In this document: piece by piece, positions 36,295 through 45,068 of the stretch | How the letters are laid out: each line of letters starts with the position of its first letter | How positions within the stretch are numbered: position 1 is the stretch's first letter | Source: Pedobacter sp. | GTDB lineage: Bacteria > Bacteroidota > Bacteroidia > Sphingobacteriales > Sphingobacteriaceae | Reading direction: 5' to 3' | DNA length: 64,000 nucleotides | NCBI RefSeq assembly: GCF_031119335.1 | Contig: NZ_JAVHXT010000005.1 | Coordinates: 208,642-272,641, forward strand | Translations under genes and position numbers: made by a program | Notes under the pieces: model-generated | The model's database searches: none | The model's input: the letters and a program-made list of their open reading frames with translations, nothing else | Told to the model about the DNA's origin: nothing

Positions 36295-36336
36295 TTGTAC
36301 AATTATAATTATTAACAACCATAAGACATTGTACAA
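36295..36336. promoter_or_regulatory. Two identical TTGTACAA palindromes
   Basis: Perfect 8-bp palindromes at 36295-36302 and 36329-36336, 34 bases apart, roughly three helix turns, between two divergent genes. They could be a repressor or activator site for either. Confidence 0.4.
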
Positions 36337-36379
36337 TATTTATTAAAACCACCAAAAAAATAAAAAGGTGGATTTTATA

Positions 36380-36387
36380 TATATTTG
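36380..36387 (+). promoter_or_regulatory. -7 box for the ECF sigma gene
   Basis: TATATTTG matches TAnnTTTG. The ATG is at 36401 with AGGAG five bases before it, so the leader is short. Confidence 0.5.
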
Positions 36388-36400
36388 TAATTAGGAGATT

Positions 36401-36997
36401 ATGAGGCAATACAAATCACACGCTGATCAAGAGTTGGTGCTGCTAATGCAAAGTGGAGACGAACGTGTGTTGCAAGAAATTTACGATAGATATTGGGACA
36501 AAATGCTTGCTGTTGCTTACAACCGTGTTGGTAATCAGGAAGAAGCCGAAGAATGTGTACAAGATGTGTTTTACAAACTATGGAAATTACGATCAGATTT
36601 TTCCCTCTCCAAAAATGATCTTTCGAATTATCTAGCTCGGGCTATAAGAAACCAAGCCTTTAACATCTTAGAGCGTAGGTATCGCCAACGTTTAAAGAGC
36701 GAAAATTATATGCCAGAGACCAATGTAAACCATGTTTCTCCTGAGCATCAACTTATTGTTCGCGAGTTGCAGCAACGAATAGATACCTCCATTAAATCAC
36801 TGCCCCCACAATGTCAAATTGTTTTTAAACTGAGCAGACAAGATGGTTTATCTAATAAGGAAATCGCCCAAAAGCTAAATCTCTCCGAAAACACTATTAA
36901 ATCACACTTAAAGAAGGCCAACAAGGATATCCAGGGAGATATAGGATTGGTTATCACATTAGCTTTTGCGCTATCGGCTACTATAAACGCAAGCTAA
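36401..36997 (+). CDS. ECF RNA polymerase sigma-70 factor
   Basis: 198 residues. Sigma region 2 (about 10-80: LVLLMQSGDERVLQEIYDRY and EAEECVQDVFYKLWK) and region 4 (about 125-180: SLPPQCQIVFKLSRQDGLSN and LNLSENTIKSHLKKA) are clear. A hydrophobic tail (LVITLAFALSATI) follows, as in the Bacteroides-expansion family. The usual FecR-type anti-sigma and SusCD genes are absent, so it is an orphan here; the ABC exporter downstream is on the other strand. Confidence 0.93.
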   Translation: MRQYKSHADQELVLLMQSGDERVLQEIYDRYWDKMLAVAYNRVGNQEEAEECVQDVFYKLWKLRSDFSLSKNDLSNYLARAIRNQAFNILERRYRQRLKSENYMPETNVNHVSPEHQLIVRELQQRIDTSIKSLPPQCQIVFKLSRQDGLSNKEIAQKLNLSENTIKSHLKKANKDIQGDIGLVITLAFALSATINAS

Positions 36998-37033
36998 TAT
37001 TGAAGGTTAAGTAATTAAAAGCAGTGTAAAATT

Positions 37034-38131
37034 TTATTCCCATTTGAAAGTTTTTACGGCAACTGCGTAAATACCTATACCCCAAAACAACATAATTAAA
37101 ATCTGCTGTTTTACATCCCAAAGATTAGCGCCTTCGAAAGCTACTTTACGCATGGCATCGTTTAGGTAAGTAAGCGGCAATGCTCTGCTAATTGGCTGCA
37201 ACCAAACCGGAAATGCGTTGATAGAAAAGAAGGTACCCGACAGTAAGAACTGTGGCAGGGTGATGATGTTTGAGATAGGCGGAATGGTGCTTTCGCTTTT
37301 TGCCAAACCCGAAACCACAAAGCCAAAACCCATAAAAACGATGATACCGATGGTAGACAGGACAAGCATATTAAGTACGGTAACCACGCCGTTGATGAGC
37401 GTAAAATTGAAGGCAAAGTGACCTATAATGATGATAAATAAAGCTCCTAACAAGGCAAAACCGATACGAGCGATAGCTTCTCCTAAGACAATGCTTGAAC
37501 GCCTAACCGGAGTAGCGAAAAAGCGTTTAATTACGAGGTTTTGCCTTAACGAAAAGAAAATAAAAGCGGTACCGAAAACGCCTGTGCTTAATAGCGAGAA
37601 GCCCAATTGGCCAGGCAAGATAAAATCGATAGTTCGGTGTAGCCTACCTGTTATAGTTGTAGCTCTAATTTCGGTAACTGTAGGTTTTTGGTTTACAGTA
37701 TTCAACTGATGCGTCAAGTCGTTCAGCACCGATTTCAATACATTTCCATTAGTTAGCGAAGCTGATGTGTATTTCACATTTGTAAAGTACGCCGGCAAAC
37801 CGTTCGGATTTTTCTCTACGCTAATCAAAGCATCGTAAGCTCCTTTTTCAAGGTTTTTATCAATATTTTCTTGAGTATCGTTTTTGGTTAAGCGAATTAC
37901 GCCTGTTTTTTCTAGTGCTGCAATTACAGGATTTTGCAAATCTGATCCTGGAGCTACGGCTACATCTAATTTCATACCGCCGCCTCCAATAAAACCGAAA
38001 ACGATAATGAATATTAGAGGAAACGCCAAAGTAAATATTACTGCAGAAGGGCTTCGGGTAATTGACCTGAAACTTGCTTTTGCTAAGGCCAATGTGGCTT
38101 TTGTATGATTGTAAGGTTGCGACATGTGCAA
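37034..38131 (-). CDS. ABC-2 type transporter permease
   Basis: 365 residues. One N-terminal helix (about 28-50) is followed by a long extracytoplasmic loop and five C-terminal helices from about 170. The pattern FFATPVRRSSIVLGEAIARI and PPISNIITLPQFLLSGTFFS is typical of ABC-2 exporters. The start could also be the second Met two codons in. It pairs with the ATP-binding protein gene 30 bases upstream in the same direction. Confidence 0.9.
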   Translation of the reverse strand: MHMSQPYNHTKATLALAKASFRSITRSPSAVIFTLAFPLIFIIVFGFIGGGGMKLDVAVAPGSDLQNPVIAALEKTGVIRLTKNDTQENIDKNLEKGAYDALISVEKNPNGLPAYFTNVKYTSASLTNGNVLKSVLNDLTHQLNTVNQKPTVTEIRATTITGRLHRTIDFILPGQLGFSLLSTGVFGTAFIFFSLRQNLVIKRFFATPVRRSSIVLGEAIARIGFALLGALFIIIIGHFAFNFTLINGVVTVLNMLVLSTIGIIVFMGFGFVVSGLAKSESTIPPISNIITLPQFLLSGTFFSINAFPVWLQPISRALPLTYLNDAMRKVAFEGANLWDVKQQILIMLFWGIGIYAVAVKTFKWE

Positions 38132-38160
38132 TGTTTTTAACTTTCTACTTTTAACTTAAA

Positions 38161-38925
38161 TTACTCTCTCCACTCTTTGCCTGTCAGATTGATAAACACA
38201 TCTTCCAAATTGGCAGCCTTTACTTCTTTTTTACGTTCGAAACCGCTTGCAATCAGATTATCTATCAATTGATCTGGCGTATCTAAGGCAATGATTTTTC
38301 CTGCTTCTACGAAAGCTACTCGATCACACAATTGTTCGGCTTCATCCATATAATGTGTAGTGATGACCACCGTAGTACCGTTATTTCTGATTTCACTAAT
38401 TAAATCCCAAAGATTTCTACGAGCTTGCGGATCTAAGCCTGTAGTTGGTTCATCCAAGAAAACAATTTTGGGCGAGTTGATTAAGGTTGTGGCTATAGAA
38501 AAACGTTGCTTTTGTCCACCAGAAAGCTCTTTATACTTGGCTTTGGCTTTGTCTTGCAAGTTTACTTTGGCCAGCATTTCCATTGGAGTTACATTAACCC
38601 CGTAAAGTCCAGCGAAAAGATCTAAAAGTTCTACCAAATTTAAATTCGGATAATAACCCGCAGCTTGCAATTGTACACCAATAATTTGTTTGATGGCATT
38701 GGCATCAGTATCTACATTTAAACCATCTACCAAAACTTCGCCGCTGGTTTTATCGCGTAAAGTTTCTATAATTTCTAAAGTAGTAGTTTTTCCTGCTCCA
38801 TTTGGACCTAACAATCCAAATATTTCATTTTCGTAAACCTCGAACGAAAGCCCCTGAACGGCTTTGAACTCGCCATAGTGTTTCACTAAATTACTTACGC
38901 TGATAATTGATCGTTTGTTTGTCAT
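38161..38925 (-). CDS. ABC transporter ATP-binding protein
   Basis: 254 residues. Walker A GPNGAGKTT, signature LSGGQKQRF and Walker B VFLDEPTTGLD are all present, followed by the switch THYMDE. Drives the permease encoded downstream. Substrate unknown; the family exports drugs, lipids or peptides. Confidence 0.94.
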   Translation of the reverse strand: MTNKRSIISVSNLVKHYGEFKAVQGLSFEVYENEIFGLLGPNGAGKTTTLEIIETLRDKTSGEVLVDGLNVDTDANAIKQIIGVQLQAAGYYPNLNLVELLDLFAGLYGVNVTPMEMLAKVNLQDKAKAKYKELSGGQKQRFSIATTLINSPKIVFLDEPTTGLDPQARRNLWDLISEIRNNGTTVVITTHYMDEAEQLCDRVAFVEAGKIIALDTPDQLIDNLIASGFERKKEVKAANLEDVFINLTGKEWRE

Positions 38926-39077
38926 TGATGTAAAAATAAGAAGCTTTACAGGAATAAGAACGTTTTTCAGCTAATTGGAATAATTATGAGGATGAAATGA
39001 TGAATTTTGTCGGTAATTGGTTTTTGGGGTTAACTGTTTGAATCGGTTAACTGGTTAATTGTCTATCCTTAACTAAA

Positions 39078-39105
39078 AAGGATGTCTGCATTCACAAACA
39101 TCCTT
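39078..39105 (-). terminator. carA terminator
   Basis: On the minus strand AAGGATGT pairs with ACATCCTT over a 12-base loop, followed by TTTTT. It lies 61 bases past the carA stop. Confidence 0.8.
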
Positions 39106-39165
39106 CTTAATATCGGATTGGCGAAAAACCTTATACCTTCAGCCTTTTTACCCTACACCTTTTTA

Positions 39166-40278
39166 TTACCAAACCAAATCGCCTTTGATTAAGTTAACGA
39201 AATCATCGAAAAGATAACGCGAATCGTGTGGACCTGGAGAGCTTTCTGGGTGATATTGTACCGAAAATGCTTTTTTGCCTTTTACACGGATACCTTCAAT
39301 CGAATCATCGTTTAAGTTAACGTGGGTAATCTCTACTTTATCAGAAGCTTTTACTTCTTCTGGAATTACACCGAAACCATGGTTTTGAGAAGTAACTTCG
39401 CAATGGTTTTTGATGATATTTTTAACTGGGTGGTTTAAACCACGGTGACCGTTAAACATTTTCATGGTACCGATACCGTTAGCCTCAGCCAATAATTGGT
39501 GGCCTAAACAAATACCGAACAATGGTTTATCAGCCGCTAAAACCGCTTTCACAGTTTCGATAGCGTAAGGCATTGCCGATGGATCGCCGGGACCGTTAGA
39601 AATGAAGTAACCGTCAGCTCCCCAAGCATTCATTTCTTCGAAAGTAGTTTTAGCAGGAAATACTTTGATGTAAAGTTCCCTATCGTCGAAGTTGCGAAGA
39701 ATGTTCTTTTTAATACCTAAATCTAAAGCAGCAACTTTAATTGCGGCATCTGGATTACCGTAGTAGTAAGGTTCTTTGGTAGAAACTACCGAAGAAAGCT
39801 CTAAACCATCCATAGAAGGCACTTCTTCCAGTTTCTTTTTCAGTTGCTGCAAATCAGTAATTTCCGATGAGATGATAGCATTCATTGCTCCCTTGTTACG
39901 GATGTGACGAACCAAGGCACGAGTATCAATATCGCAGATACCTACAATGTTCTCGTTTTGGAAGTTATCTTGAATAGATTCTGTAGCTTCTTTTCTAGAA
40001 TAATTGATGTTGTAATTTTTGCAAACCAAACCAGCAATTTTAACACTTTCAGATTCTACTTCATCGCGGTGCATACCATAGTTACCAATATGAGCATTGG
40101 TAGTTACCATAATCTGTCCGAAATAAGAAGGATCAGTAAAAACCTCCTGATAGCCAGTCATACCTGTATTAAAGCAGATTTCGCCAGTGGTAGTTCCTAT
40201 TTTTCCAGCAGCCTTGCCATAAAAAACGGTGCCATCGGCCAATAACAAAATAGCTGGTAACTTAGTGTAGTTAGTCAT
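39166..40278 (-). CDS. carA: Carbamoyl-phosphate synthase small (glutaminase) subunit
   Basis: 370 residues. Supplies ammonia from glutamine for carbamoyl phosphate, used in pyrimidine and arginine synthesis. The N-terminal CPSase domain (LADGTVFYGKAAGKIGTTTG) is followed by a class-I amidotransferase with the nucleophile Cys in FGICLGHQ and the catalytic His/Glu in QYHPESSPGP. carB is not beside it. Expression appears to depend on a structured leader with an overlapping upstream ORF. Confidence 0.96.
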   Translation of the reverse strand: MTNYTKLPAILLLADGTVFYGKAAGKIGTTTGEICFNTGMTGYQEVFTDPSYFGQIMVTTNAHIGNYGMHRDEVESESVKIAGLVCKNYNINYSRKEATESIQDNFQNENIVGICDIDTRALVRHIRNKGAMNAIISSEITDLQQLKKKLEEVPSMDGLELSSVVSTKEPYYYGNPDAAIKVAALDLGIKKNILRNFDDRELYIKVFPAKTTFEEMNAWGADGYFISNGPGDPSAMPYAIETVKAVLAADKPLFGICLGHQLLAEANGIGTMKMFNGHRGLNHPVKNIIKNHCEVTSQNHGFGVIPEEVKASDKVEITHVNLNDDSIEGIRVKGKKAFSVQYHPESSPGPHDSRYLFDDFVNLIKGDLVW

Positions 40279-40387
40279 TTAAATTACAATAAAAATTGGG
40301 GATAAAAAATGATACAAAAGAAAGAGAGTTTTTAACGGATAACCCGTTTTTATTAGAAGAAAAAACCACCTGATTGAACTCTCTCAT
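40271..40387 (-). CDS. Possible 38-residue leader peptide overlapping carA
   Basis: ATG at 40387 to TAA at 40271 (39 codons), ending seven bases inside carA in another frame. It starts about four bases after the predicted transcription start. The sequence begins MREFNQVVFSSNKNGLSVKN, rich in Ser, Phe and Asn. It is only a candidate; the nested hairpins in the same segment are what make it interesting. Confidence 0.4.
   Translation of the reverse strand: MREFNQVVFSSNKNGLSVKNSLSFVSFFIPNFYCNLND
40323..40384 (-). promoter_or_regulatory. carA leader, nested hairpins
   Basis: Outer arms AGAGAGTT (40377-40384 on the minus strand) and AACTCTCT (40323-40330), 8 bp and perfect, enclose an inner hairpin with arms AACGG/CCGTT (40334-40348). 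The outer stem begins right after the leader-ORF start codon. Confidence 0.55.
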
Positions 40388-40396
40388 TTCAGAATA

Positions 40397-40428
40397 CAAA
40401 GATATGTGTTTCGGATGGTTTTTTTCAA
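40397..40428 (-). promoter_or_regulatory. carA promoter
   Basis: Minus-strand TTG (40428-40426), a 21-base spacer and TATCTTTG (40404-40397): the same boxes and spacing as the PadR promoter. Transcription should begin near 40391, giving a leader of about 110 bases. Confidence 0.75.
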
Positions 40429-40631
40429 GATTTTTTAAAAAAGTTTGGAAGAAGGTTAACTGTTTATTTGGTTAATCGTTGAAATTGCTTATTCCTAATT
40501 GTTTTACGGTTTTATTGATCTATTGTTGAATTGCTAGATTGTTAAACACTACAAACTATAAACCATCAACTATCAAGCCACTACTAATTCCTGCCCGCTG
40601 TAATCCGAACACTTTTTTAAAAAATAAACCC

Positions 40632-40639
40632 TAATTTTG
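40632..40639 (+). promoter_or_regulatory. -7 box for panB
   Basis: TAATTTTG fits TAnnTTTG, 21 bases before the ATG at 40660. It would overlap a GTG alternative start at 40639, which argues against that start. Confidence 0.5.
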
Positions 40640-40659
40640 TGCACACCAAAACAAAAAGC

Positions 40660-41475
40660 ATGTCGGTAAACAAAGAAATTAAGCGTATAACCACGCATAC
40701 TTTGCAAGAAATGAAGCAGCGCAACGAAAAAATTGCCATGCTTACCGCTTACGATTATTCTATGGCTACCATCTTAGACGATGCTGGCTTAGATGTACTT
40801 TTAGTAGGAGATTCGGCCTCTAACGTAATGGCAGGTCACGAAACTACGCTACCTATTACTTTAGATCAAATGATTTATCACGCCCAGTCGGTGGTGCGTG
40901 GCGCAAATAGAGCTTTTGTAGTTGTAGATTTACCTTTCGGTTCGTATCAAGGCAACTCTAAAGAAGCCTTAAACTCGGCCATCCGCATCATGAAAGAAAG
41001 CGGCGCACATGGTGTAAAGCTCGAAGGTGGAGTTGAAATTGTAGAATCTATCCAACGGATTATTACCGCAGGCATTCCCGTGATGGGTCATTTAGGTTTA
41101 ACACCTCAATCTATCTATAAATTTGGCACCTACACTGTAAGAGCTAAAGACGAAGAAGAAGCTAACAAGTTAAAAACTGATATTCTTGCACTACAAGAGG
41201 CAGGTTGTTTTGCCGTAGTGCTAGAAAAAATCCCTGCGAAATTGGCTAAAGAAGTAACCGAAAGTCTTTATATACCAACTATTGGCATCGGCGCTGGCCC
41301 ACATTGCGATGGACAAGTGTTGGTAGTTAATGATATGATTGGATTAACCAAAGGTTTTAAACCTCGCTTCCTGCGTCAGTATTTAGATTTATACGAAGGC
41401 ATTAAAGGTGCAGCACAATCTTACATTGCCGATGTAAAAGCGAACGATTTTCCAAACGAGAAAGAACAATATTAA
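40660..41475 (+). CDS. panB: 3-methyl-2-oxobutanoate hydroxymethyltransferase
   Basis: 271 residues from ATG 40660 ([15 protein letters not shown]). Makes ketopantoate from ketoisovalerate and methylene-THF, the first step of pantothenate and CoA synthesis. Motifs are [53 protein letters not shown] and [16 protein letters not shown] short-leader promoter precedes it; panC is not adjacent. Confidence 0.96.
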   Translation: MSVNKEIKRITTHTLQEMKQRNEKIAMLTAYDYSMATILDDAGLDVLLVGDSASNVMAGHETTLPITLDQMIYHAQSVVRGANRAFVVVDLPFGSYQGNSKEALNSAIRIMKESGAHGVKLEGGVEIVESIQRIITAGIPVMGHLGLTPQSIYKFGTYTVRAKDEEEANKLKTDILALQEAGCFAVVLEKIPAKLAKEVTESLYIPTIGIGAGPHCDGQVLVVNDMIGLTKGFKPRFLRQYLDLYEGIKGAAQSYIADVKANDFPNEKEQY

Positions 41476-41809
41476 ACCCCAAACCCCTAAAGGGACTTTT
41501 GAATAACAATGGAGCAAAAAAAACAGGGGGTTTGAAAAGCAATTTCAGTGCTAATCAGTTAAATCAGTCCCGCTTTTTGTTTCAATCTTTTTGTTGGGCA
41601 ATTTGTCATCCCGAGTTTCGAGGGATCTAATTAAGAAACTGGTTTACCTAACAGATTCTTCTCCCGAAACTTCGGGAGAAGAATGACAAGTAAAAACAAA
41701 AAGTATTTTCACTTCAATCGGGTTTAAGAACAAAAAATAGTACAAGAAACTTAAATCAAGCAACAAAACACGATTAACCATTTTATCAATTTAAACAGTT
41801 AACCACAAC
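41476..41809. other. Gene-free stretch with three repeat types
   Basis: Holds the AGTCCCGCTTTTTG...AATCTTTTTG string (about 41566-41592), an inverted GTCATCCCGAGTTTCGAGGG / CCCGAAACTTCGGGAGAAGA pair at 41603-41689, and ATTTTCACTTCAATCGGGTT near 41706. No gene seen. Confidence 0.6.
41603..41689. repeat. Inverted repeat (GTCATCCCGAG...)
   Basis: Left arm TTGTCATCCCGAG, then a TTTCGAGGGATCT tract; right arm AGATTCTTCTCCCGAAACTT then CGGGAGAAGAATGACAA. Related to family A/B ends by the GTCAT/ATGAC word. Confidence 0.65.
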
Positions 41810-42496
41810 ATGGCCATTACCGAAGCAGATGTACTTTACGAAGATAACCACCTCATTGCCATCAACAAACGAGCTGGCGATGTAGTACAAGTTGACGAAA
41901 CCGGAGACCAGCCATTAGATGACATGGTGAGGAATTTTCTGGCAGCTAAGTATAACAAGCCCGGCACTGCTTTTTTAGGGGTAGCACATCGGTTAGACAG
42001 ACCTGTAAGTGGTTTAATTCTCTTCGCCAAAACCAGCAAGGCTTTAGATAGAATGAATGCCATCTTCAAAAACCGCGAAATCAAGAAAACTTACTTTGCT
42101 GTAGTACGAAAAAAACCAGCAAAGCCGCAGGGAAAACTCATTAACTGGCTTATTAAAGATCCGAAAAAGAATGTTGTAAAATCTTACGACTACGAAGCCA
42201 AAGGCAGTCAATATTGTGAGCTAGACTATCAAGTTTTAACAGAATTAGACGGCTACTATTTGTTAAGAGTAAATCCATTAACTGGCCGTTCGCACCAAAT
42301 TAGGGTGCAGCTTTCTACCATGGGCTGCCCAATAGTTGGCGATAATAAATACGGTTATCCTCGTGGCAGCAAAAAAGGAAGTATTTGTTTACACGCCCGT
42401 CAATTAGAGTTCGTACATCCTGTAAAGAAAGAACCGATTAAAATTTTCGCCAAGCTTCCCAAAGATGGCTTTTGGGAAAGGTTTGAAAAGTTTTAA
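41810..42496 (+). CDS. RluA-family pseudouridine synthase
   Basis: 228 residues. Converts uridine to pseudouridine in an RNA. The catalytic Asp lies in AHRLDRPVSGLILFAKT, with NPLTGRSHQIRVQLSTMGCP and PIVGDNKYGYP following. The N-terminal S4 domain of RluD is missing, so the protein is of the short RluA type; rRNA versus tRNA target cannot be told. Confidence 0.92.
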   Translation: MAITEADVLYEDNHLIAINKRAGDVVQVDETGDQPLDDMVRNFLAAKYNKPGTAFLGVAHRLDRPVSGLILFAKTSKALDRMNAIFKNREIKKTYFAVVRKKPAKPQGKLINWLIKDPKKNVVKSYDYEAKGSQYCELDYQVLTELDGYYLLRVNPLTGRSHQIRVQLSTMGCPIVGDNKYGYPRGSKKGSICLHARQLEFVHPVKKEPIKIFAKLPKDGFWERFEKF

Positions 42497-42540
42497 GATT
42501 TTTCTTATATTAAGAATCTCTCGAAACAAATATTTAGTAT

Positions 42541-43206
42541 ATGAGAAGAAAATCAATTTTAATATTATTCTTATCAATAGTAGGAACTTACAGTATTTAT
42601 GCTCAGGATACTATTAAAGTTAATTTATATAAAACGACAGATGATTATATTATCAAAAAGTATACAGACACTGGAATTAGCTTAATTGTTAAAGAAATAG
42701 GAGAAAATCATATACAGATTAAGAAGTTTATAGATATTCATACGGGAAAAACCTTAAATAATAAAAATACCTCTTGGGCAATAGTGTATAAAGGAAATAC
42801 CTATTTAAACCTTGGATATACAAATGACCTAAATAATTGGAAAATTTTTCTAAGATTTAATTTAGAAGGTAATAATTTCTGTGCAAGTTTCATTGATGAA
42901 GAAACTCCCAATTCAATTAAAAACTCTGGTGCTTATTATGGAGGTGGACTAACTGGAGTTTTAATAAAAGAATCAACAAAATGGGGCAAAAATTGGATTA
43001 AAGAAAATGGCTCCAAGGTTAAAATTCTTTTCACCAATTTAAACAAACAAAACCAGCCCTTCGGGAATAGAAATAAAAGCTCACTTGGTTATTTTATCAC
43101 AAGAAAAGAGCTAAAAGAGAAACTTCAATTAGAAGAAAAAGATGAGAAAATAGAAAGTATGAGTTTCGAAGAAGCTATCTCAGCAATCAATCAGAAAAAC
43201 CAATAA
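42541..43206 (+). CDS. Secreted protein of unknown function
   Basis: 221 residues with a signal peptide (1-21, ending SIYA before QDTIKVNLYK). The mature part is polar and asparagine-rich, with a glycine-rich AYYGGGLTGVL near 145 and a charged C-terminal helix (KEKLQLEEKDEKIESMSFEE). Very AT-rich relative to its neighbours. No family recognised. It starts 44 bases after the RluA gene. Confidence 0.75.
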   Translation: MRRKSILILFLSIVGTYSIYAQDTIKVNLYKTTDDYIIKKYTDTGISLIVKEIGENHIQIKKFIDIHTGKTLNNKNTSWAIVYKGNTYLNLGYTNDLNNWKIFLRFNLEGNNFCASFIDEETPNSIKNSGAYYGGGLTGVLIKESTKWGKNWIKENGSKVKILFTNLNKQNQPFGNRNKSSLGYFITRKELKEKLQLEEKDEKIESMSFEEAISAINQKNQ

Positions 43207-43224
43207 ACTATCCCGGGCAAGCCC

Positions 43225-43324
43225 AATGTCATTAAGTTAAGCGTTGGCGAGGACGCCAACACTTGATTTTTGCGAACGTTGGCGTCCCCGCCAACGGGTT
43301 ATACTTTCTTAACTTAATGACATT
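43225..43324. repeat. MITE-like element with family C hairpins
   Basis: Perfect 17-bp terminal inverted repeats AATGTCATTAAGTTAAG (43225-43241) and CTTAACTTAATGACATT (43308-43324) enclose two GTTGGCG...CGCCAAC palindromes. Length about 100 bases, no ORF. The layout suggests a mobile or once-mobile unit. Confidence 0.75.
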
Positions 43325-43369
43325 GGAGGCAAGCCCCGAGGTATTCCCGGAATAAGTATTATAAACAAC

Positions 43370-43831
43370 CTATTTACAAGCTACTCTTTCAAAAACTATA
43401 GGATTGCTAAAGTCAACCCTCTTCAAATCTTTGAACTGCGTTTTACCGTCCTTTTCTTCCACTTCGCCAAAACCCTCTAAAAACTGATCTCCCTTCTTAA
43501 GAAATACTACCTGCCGAACAGACTTCTTACCCTCAGAATTAAAAGTGTAGTTAGCTACCAAGGTATCACCACGCATTTCGCCCTCAATACTCCCCATGTT
43601 TCTATCTTTTTCAAACCACTTGTAATTAAGCTCGCCGGTAGAAACAACACCAGTAGTAATTAAGGTTAATTGGGCTGTGTCTCTTCCTTTAATGTAAGTA
43701 TAGCAGGTTTGCTCTTCTATAGGAATATTACCAGCTGTTGTATCTCTTTTATCTTTCTCGCCAGTAATTTTAGTTCTTTGCTGACAGGCAAAAAAGCAAA
43801 CCGACAGCAACAATAAATAAATGAATTTCAT
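43370..43831 (-). CDS. Small lipoprotein, paralog of the one at 61707
   Basis: 153 residues from ATG 43831 (MKFIYLLLLSVCFFACQQ), with a lipobox Cys16. The mature part reads TCYTYIKGRDTAQLTLI, then GELNYKW, GSIEGEMRGDTLVANYTF and ends VFERVACK. The protein at 61707 has the same spaced Cys-Tyr, GDTL-x-x-x-YTF and terminal Cys pattern. Two cysteines at the ends of the mature part could form a disulfide. Function unknown. Confidence 0.8.
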   Translation of the reverse strand: MKFIYLLLLSVCFFACQQRTKITGEKDKRDTTAGNIPIEEQTCYTYIKGRDTAQLTLITTGVVSTGELNYKWFEKDRNMGSIEGEMRGDTLVANYTFNSEGKKSVRQVVFLKKGDQFLEGFGEVEEKDGKTQFKDLKRVDFSNPIVFERVACK

Positions 43832-43897
43832 GTTCTCTACCACTTATAGTTTTGAATAACAGAACATCAAAACTTAAAAAATGTTTCAACCACAGAC

Positions 43898-44635
43898 TTA
43901 ATCACCTTCAACCCGTAAGATTGCGCCGTTTTCCAGGCTATAGTCATGATCCATTTCGAATATTTTACGTCCTACAGTCAGTACATTATTTAGTGCCCCA
44001 TCAGCTTTTAATTCCACAAACCTGTCGATATCCTTAAAATCTTCCTTACTGCTTTTGCGAATTTCGGTTTGCATATCGGTATCTACTACACCTGGGGCAA
44101 TAGCCAATACTTTTACACCATTTTTAACATCAGCCTGCTCTACTGCAATGGTTTGGGTAAGCATATTTATTGCCGATTTGCTAGCACAATACACCGACCA
44201 ACCAAAATAAGGCTTTAATGCCGCACCAGAGGTGATGTTAATGATAGACTTTTTAGCTTCCCAAGCTCGAAAATATTTGATGAACAATGAACTTAGAATA
44301 AAAGGCACAGTTGTATTTAAACGGATGGTTTTATCTATCGTTTCAGCATCTAATTTCTCCAGCGGCCCAATTTTACCCAATGTGCCAGCATTGTTGATCA
44401 ATGTAATTTTCGACAAACTTTCTTTATCCAACAAACTGAAAATTTTAAGAAATTCCGCTTCCAACTTATCCGTATGGGTTAAATCTAGCTCAATTTGAGT
44501 TATTCCGTTTTTACTTAATTCTGCGTTAACAGATCTAGATACAGAAAATATCTGTACACCGTTAGCTAAATACGCATCAATAATTCCTTTTCCAATGCCC
44601 TTACTCCCGCCTGTAATAATTAAAACTTTTTCCAT
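43898..44635 (-). CDS. Short-chain dehydrogenase/reductase
   Basis: 245 residues from ATG 44635 (MEKVLIITGGSKGIGKGI); the frame from 44773 overlaps the neighbouring gene and is rejected. TGGSKGIG is the cofactor site, NNAG near 85, NITSGAA and YCASKSA give the catalytic Ser, Tyr and Lys. The start overlaps the preceding stop by one base (TAATG), so it is coupled to the YeeE-type transporter genes. Substrate unknown; similar in shape to benzil or sepiapterin reductase-type SDRs. Confidence 0.92.
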   Translation of the reverse strand: MEKVLIITGGSKGIGKGIIDAYLANGVQIFSVSRSVNAELSKNGITQIELDLTHTDKLEAEFLKIFSLLDKESLSKITLINNAGTLGKIGPLEKLDAETIDKTIRLNTTVPFILSSLFIKYFRAWEAKKSIINITSGAALKPYFGWSVYCASKSAINMLTQTIAVEQADVKNGVKVLAIAPGVVDTDMQTEIRKSSKEDFKDIDRFVELKADGALNNVLTVGRKIFEMDHDYSLENGAILRVEGD

Positions 44636-45066
44636 TAATGTGGTAATTTCTCTCTTATTAGACCATAAAACCAAGTACCGGCTATGGCACTTAATAAAGT
44701 AACAACAATTACCGTAGCTCCGTTTCCAATTTGTGCAAATAACGGCCCTGGGCATGCCCCTGTTAAAGCCCAACCAAAACCGAATAGTACACCGCCATAA
44801 ATTTGTCCTTTGTTAAACTGTTTAGGCTGTATAAATATAGGTTCGCCGCTAAGTGTTTTTACCTTAAACTTTTTGATTAGCCAAACTGAAACCATGCCTA
44901 TCAAAACTGCACTTCCTATAACCCCGTACATGTGGAAAGATTGCAATCTGAACATTTCTTGGATACGGAACCAACTTATAATTTCGGCTTTTACAAACAC
45001 AATCCCGAACAATGTGCCAACCAGTAAATATTTCATGTTAGCAAAACTAAAACTTCTCTGCACCAT
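44635..45066 (-). CDS. YeeE/YedE-type transporter, second half
   Basis: 143 residues from ATG 45066 (a GTG at 45069 is possible), four membrane helices. GWALTGACPGPLFAQIGNGA carries the conserved cysteine of the family. Together with the gene upstream it forms a split YeeE/YedE pair, known to move thiosulfate in E. coli TsuA. Coupled to the SDR gene downstream. Confidence 0.88.
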   Translation of the reverse strand: MVQRSFSFANMKYLLVGTLFGIVFVKAEIISWFRIQEMFRLQSFHMYGVIGSAVLIGMVSVWLIKKFKVKTLSGEPIFIQPKQFNKGQIYGGVLFGFGWALTGACPGPLFAQIGNGATVIVVTLLSAIAGTWFYGLIREKLPH

Positions 45067-45068
45067 CA

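Noticed and set aside
36401..38925. ECF sigma factor as regulator of the ABC exporter
   Set aside because: The exporter is on the opposite strand and convergent, with no sign of a shared control region.
40639..40659. GTG start seven codons upstream of panB
   Set aside because: It overlaps the last base of a -7 box; the ATG at 40660 matches the usual PanB start.
43241..43296. Family C hairpins as a rho-independent terminator for the secreted-protein gene
   Set aside because: There is no T-run after either hairpin, and the same palindromes recur at non-terminator positions.
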